Assembly: GCA_036278735.1 (NCBI GenBank)
Contig: DASUKM010000018.1
Location: 1-64,000 of the forward strand
DNA from: DASUKM01 sp036278735
Lineage (GTDB): Bacteria; Acidobacteriota; Vicinamibacteria; Vicinamibacterales; 2-12-FULL-66-21
Reading direction: 5' to 3'
DNA: 64,000 nt
Shown here: piece by piece, positions 63,369-64,000 of the stretch
How the letters are laid out: each line of letters opens with the position of its first letter
Position numbering within the stretch: the first letter of the stretch is position 1
Program-made: the position numbers and the translations under genes
Notes under the pieces: model-generated
Databases searched by the model: none
What the model was told of the DNA's origin: nothing
Seen by the model: the letters and a program-made list of their open reading frames with translations, nothing else

Positions 63369-64000
63369 ATGGTCCGTACCCCAGGTGTCTCAGGCGTGCT
63401 CGCGCTCGTTCTCGTCCTCGCGTCGCCTGTCGCGGCTGCGGCCAATACCCTTCGAGTGACGGCCGACGGCGATCTGCAGGCGGCCCTCGACGCCGCGCAG
63501 CCGGGCGATCGCGTCCTGCTCGCGCCGGGCGCCGTCTTCACCGGCAGCTACGTGCTCGGGGCGAAGAGCGGTTCGGACTTCATCACCGTTCAGACCGATA
63601 TCAGCCAGGCCGGCGCGTTCGCGCCTGGCGTGCGCCTCACGCCCGCCGCCGCGGCGTTGCTCGCGATGCTGCAGTCGCCGAGCAGCAGTCCCGCGCTGCG
63701 CACCGAGCCCGGCGCGCACCACTGGCGCATTCAACTCCTGCGGTTCGGCGCGAACAAAGGCGGGTACGGGGAAATCATCCGGCTCGGCGACGGCGACAGC
63801 GACCAGAACGCGCTGAGCGTCGTCCCCTACACGATCGTGCTCGACCGGCTCTGCCTGCTGGGGGACCCGCTGTTCGGCCAGAAGCGGGGCATCGCGATGA
63901 ACGCCCGCGACGTGACGGTGACCAATTCGACGATTCTCAACATCAAGGCCGTCGGGCAGGACACGCAGGCGATCGCGGCCTGGAACGGTCCCGGACCGTT
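63369..64000 (+). CDS. Secreted beta-helix protein, copy 3, partial (runs off the window)
   Basis: The ATG at 63369 opens a frame with no stop before the window end (210 residues visible). It has a signal peptide (LALVLVLASPVAAAA), then GDLQAALDAAQPGDRVLLAPG, the same opening as copies 1 and 2. EPGAHHWRIQLLRFGANKGGYGE, GDPLFGQKRGIAMN and IKAVGQDTQAIAAWNGPGP align closely with copy 1 (GAHHWRLQLLEFDANKGGFND, GQKRGIALN, AVAGWNGPGP). So three tandem paralogues lie at the right side of the locus. The rest of the domain structure is outside the window. Confidence 0.82.
   Translation, partial: MVRTPGVSGVLALVLVLASPVAAAANTLRVTADGDLQAALDAAQPGDRVLLAPGAVFTGSYVLGAKSGSDFITVQTDISQAGAFAPGVRLTPAAAALLAMLQSPSSSPALRTEPGAHHWRIQLLRFGANKGGYGEIIRLGDGDSDQNALSVVPYTIVLDRLCLLGDPLFGQKRGIAMNARDVTVTNSTILNIKAVGQDTQAIAAWNGPGP

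Overview
The window is GC-rich, densely coded bacterial DNA with short intergenic gaps and frequent ATGA-type overlaps. The gene set (a PEP-CTERM/exosortase-type exopolysaccharide (EPS) locus, DnaE2-type polymerase, sigma-54 activators, large secreted modular proteins) best fits an Acidobacteriota, probably a Vicinamibacteria-like, chromosome. That assignment is inference from gene content; no rRNA or tRNA gene was seen.

Layout. 1-7.0 kb is a housekeeping/regulatory flank: the 3' end of an error-prone polymerase gene carrying an in-frame 33-bp minisatellite, a lipoprotein metallophosphatase, a YajQ-like protein with two radical SAM enzymes, a small SET-domain protein, a ParB-like/degenerate histidine-kinase-ATPase fusion and a YqiA-like hydrolase. 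7.0-16.3 kb (minus strand) holds an AlgD-type GDP-mannose dehydrogenase, two asparagine-synthase-like amidotransferases, a heparinase II/III-type lyase and a GT4 glycosyltransferase. 16.8-20.3 kb has two tandem secreted DNRLRE + endonuclease/exonuclease/phosphatase proteins, closed by a clear terminator. 20.5-31.3 kb carries an FkbM methyltransferase, a CDP-glycerol-transferase-like protein with a GT2, a large PLP-fold protein with an ATP-grasp ligase, a Wzx-type flippase, an unrecognised protein and a PP-loop (AsnB-like) protein. A secreted PLD-like protein follows at 31.5-34.1 kb.

34.2-44.5 kb (minus) is a ten-gene, mostly overlapping operon: nucleotidyltransferase, YvcK-like protein, ExeA-like ATPase, UDP-HexNAc dehydrogenase, membrane GT2, a 36-codon membrane peptide, O-antigen ligase/polymerase, a CDP-glycerol-transferase-like protein and two GT2s. 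44.7-51.9 kb (minus) is the EPS core: sigma-54 activator, degenerate GGDEF protein, Wza-like exporter, outer-membrane barrel, Wzz/GumC-like co-polymerase, BY-kinase and initiating sugar-phosphate transferase. A second sigma-54 activator (with receiver domain) and a small protein with a PEP-CTERM-like tail follow. The right end holds a methyltransferase, three paralogous secreted right-handed beta-helix proteins (the last cut by the window end) and a fused GT4-GT4 protein.

How it fits together (inference). The two sugar dehydrogenases would supply uronic-acid donors; three AsnB-like enzymes, the ATP-grasp protein and the PLP protein could amidate or aminoacylate them; CDP-glycerol-transferase-like proteins could add polyol phosphate; Wzx, the ligase/polymerase, GumC/BY-kinase, Wza and barrel would polymerise and export; the lyase, PLD, beta-helix and DNRLRE proteins would act on or bind the product outside. 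Many transcription units are preceded by sigma-54 (-24/-12) promoter-like sequences, three of which share TGGCAC-NNCGC-TTG, suggesting that the two sigma-54 activators coordinate the locus. No exosortase gene was found in the window.
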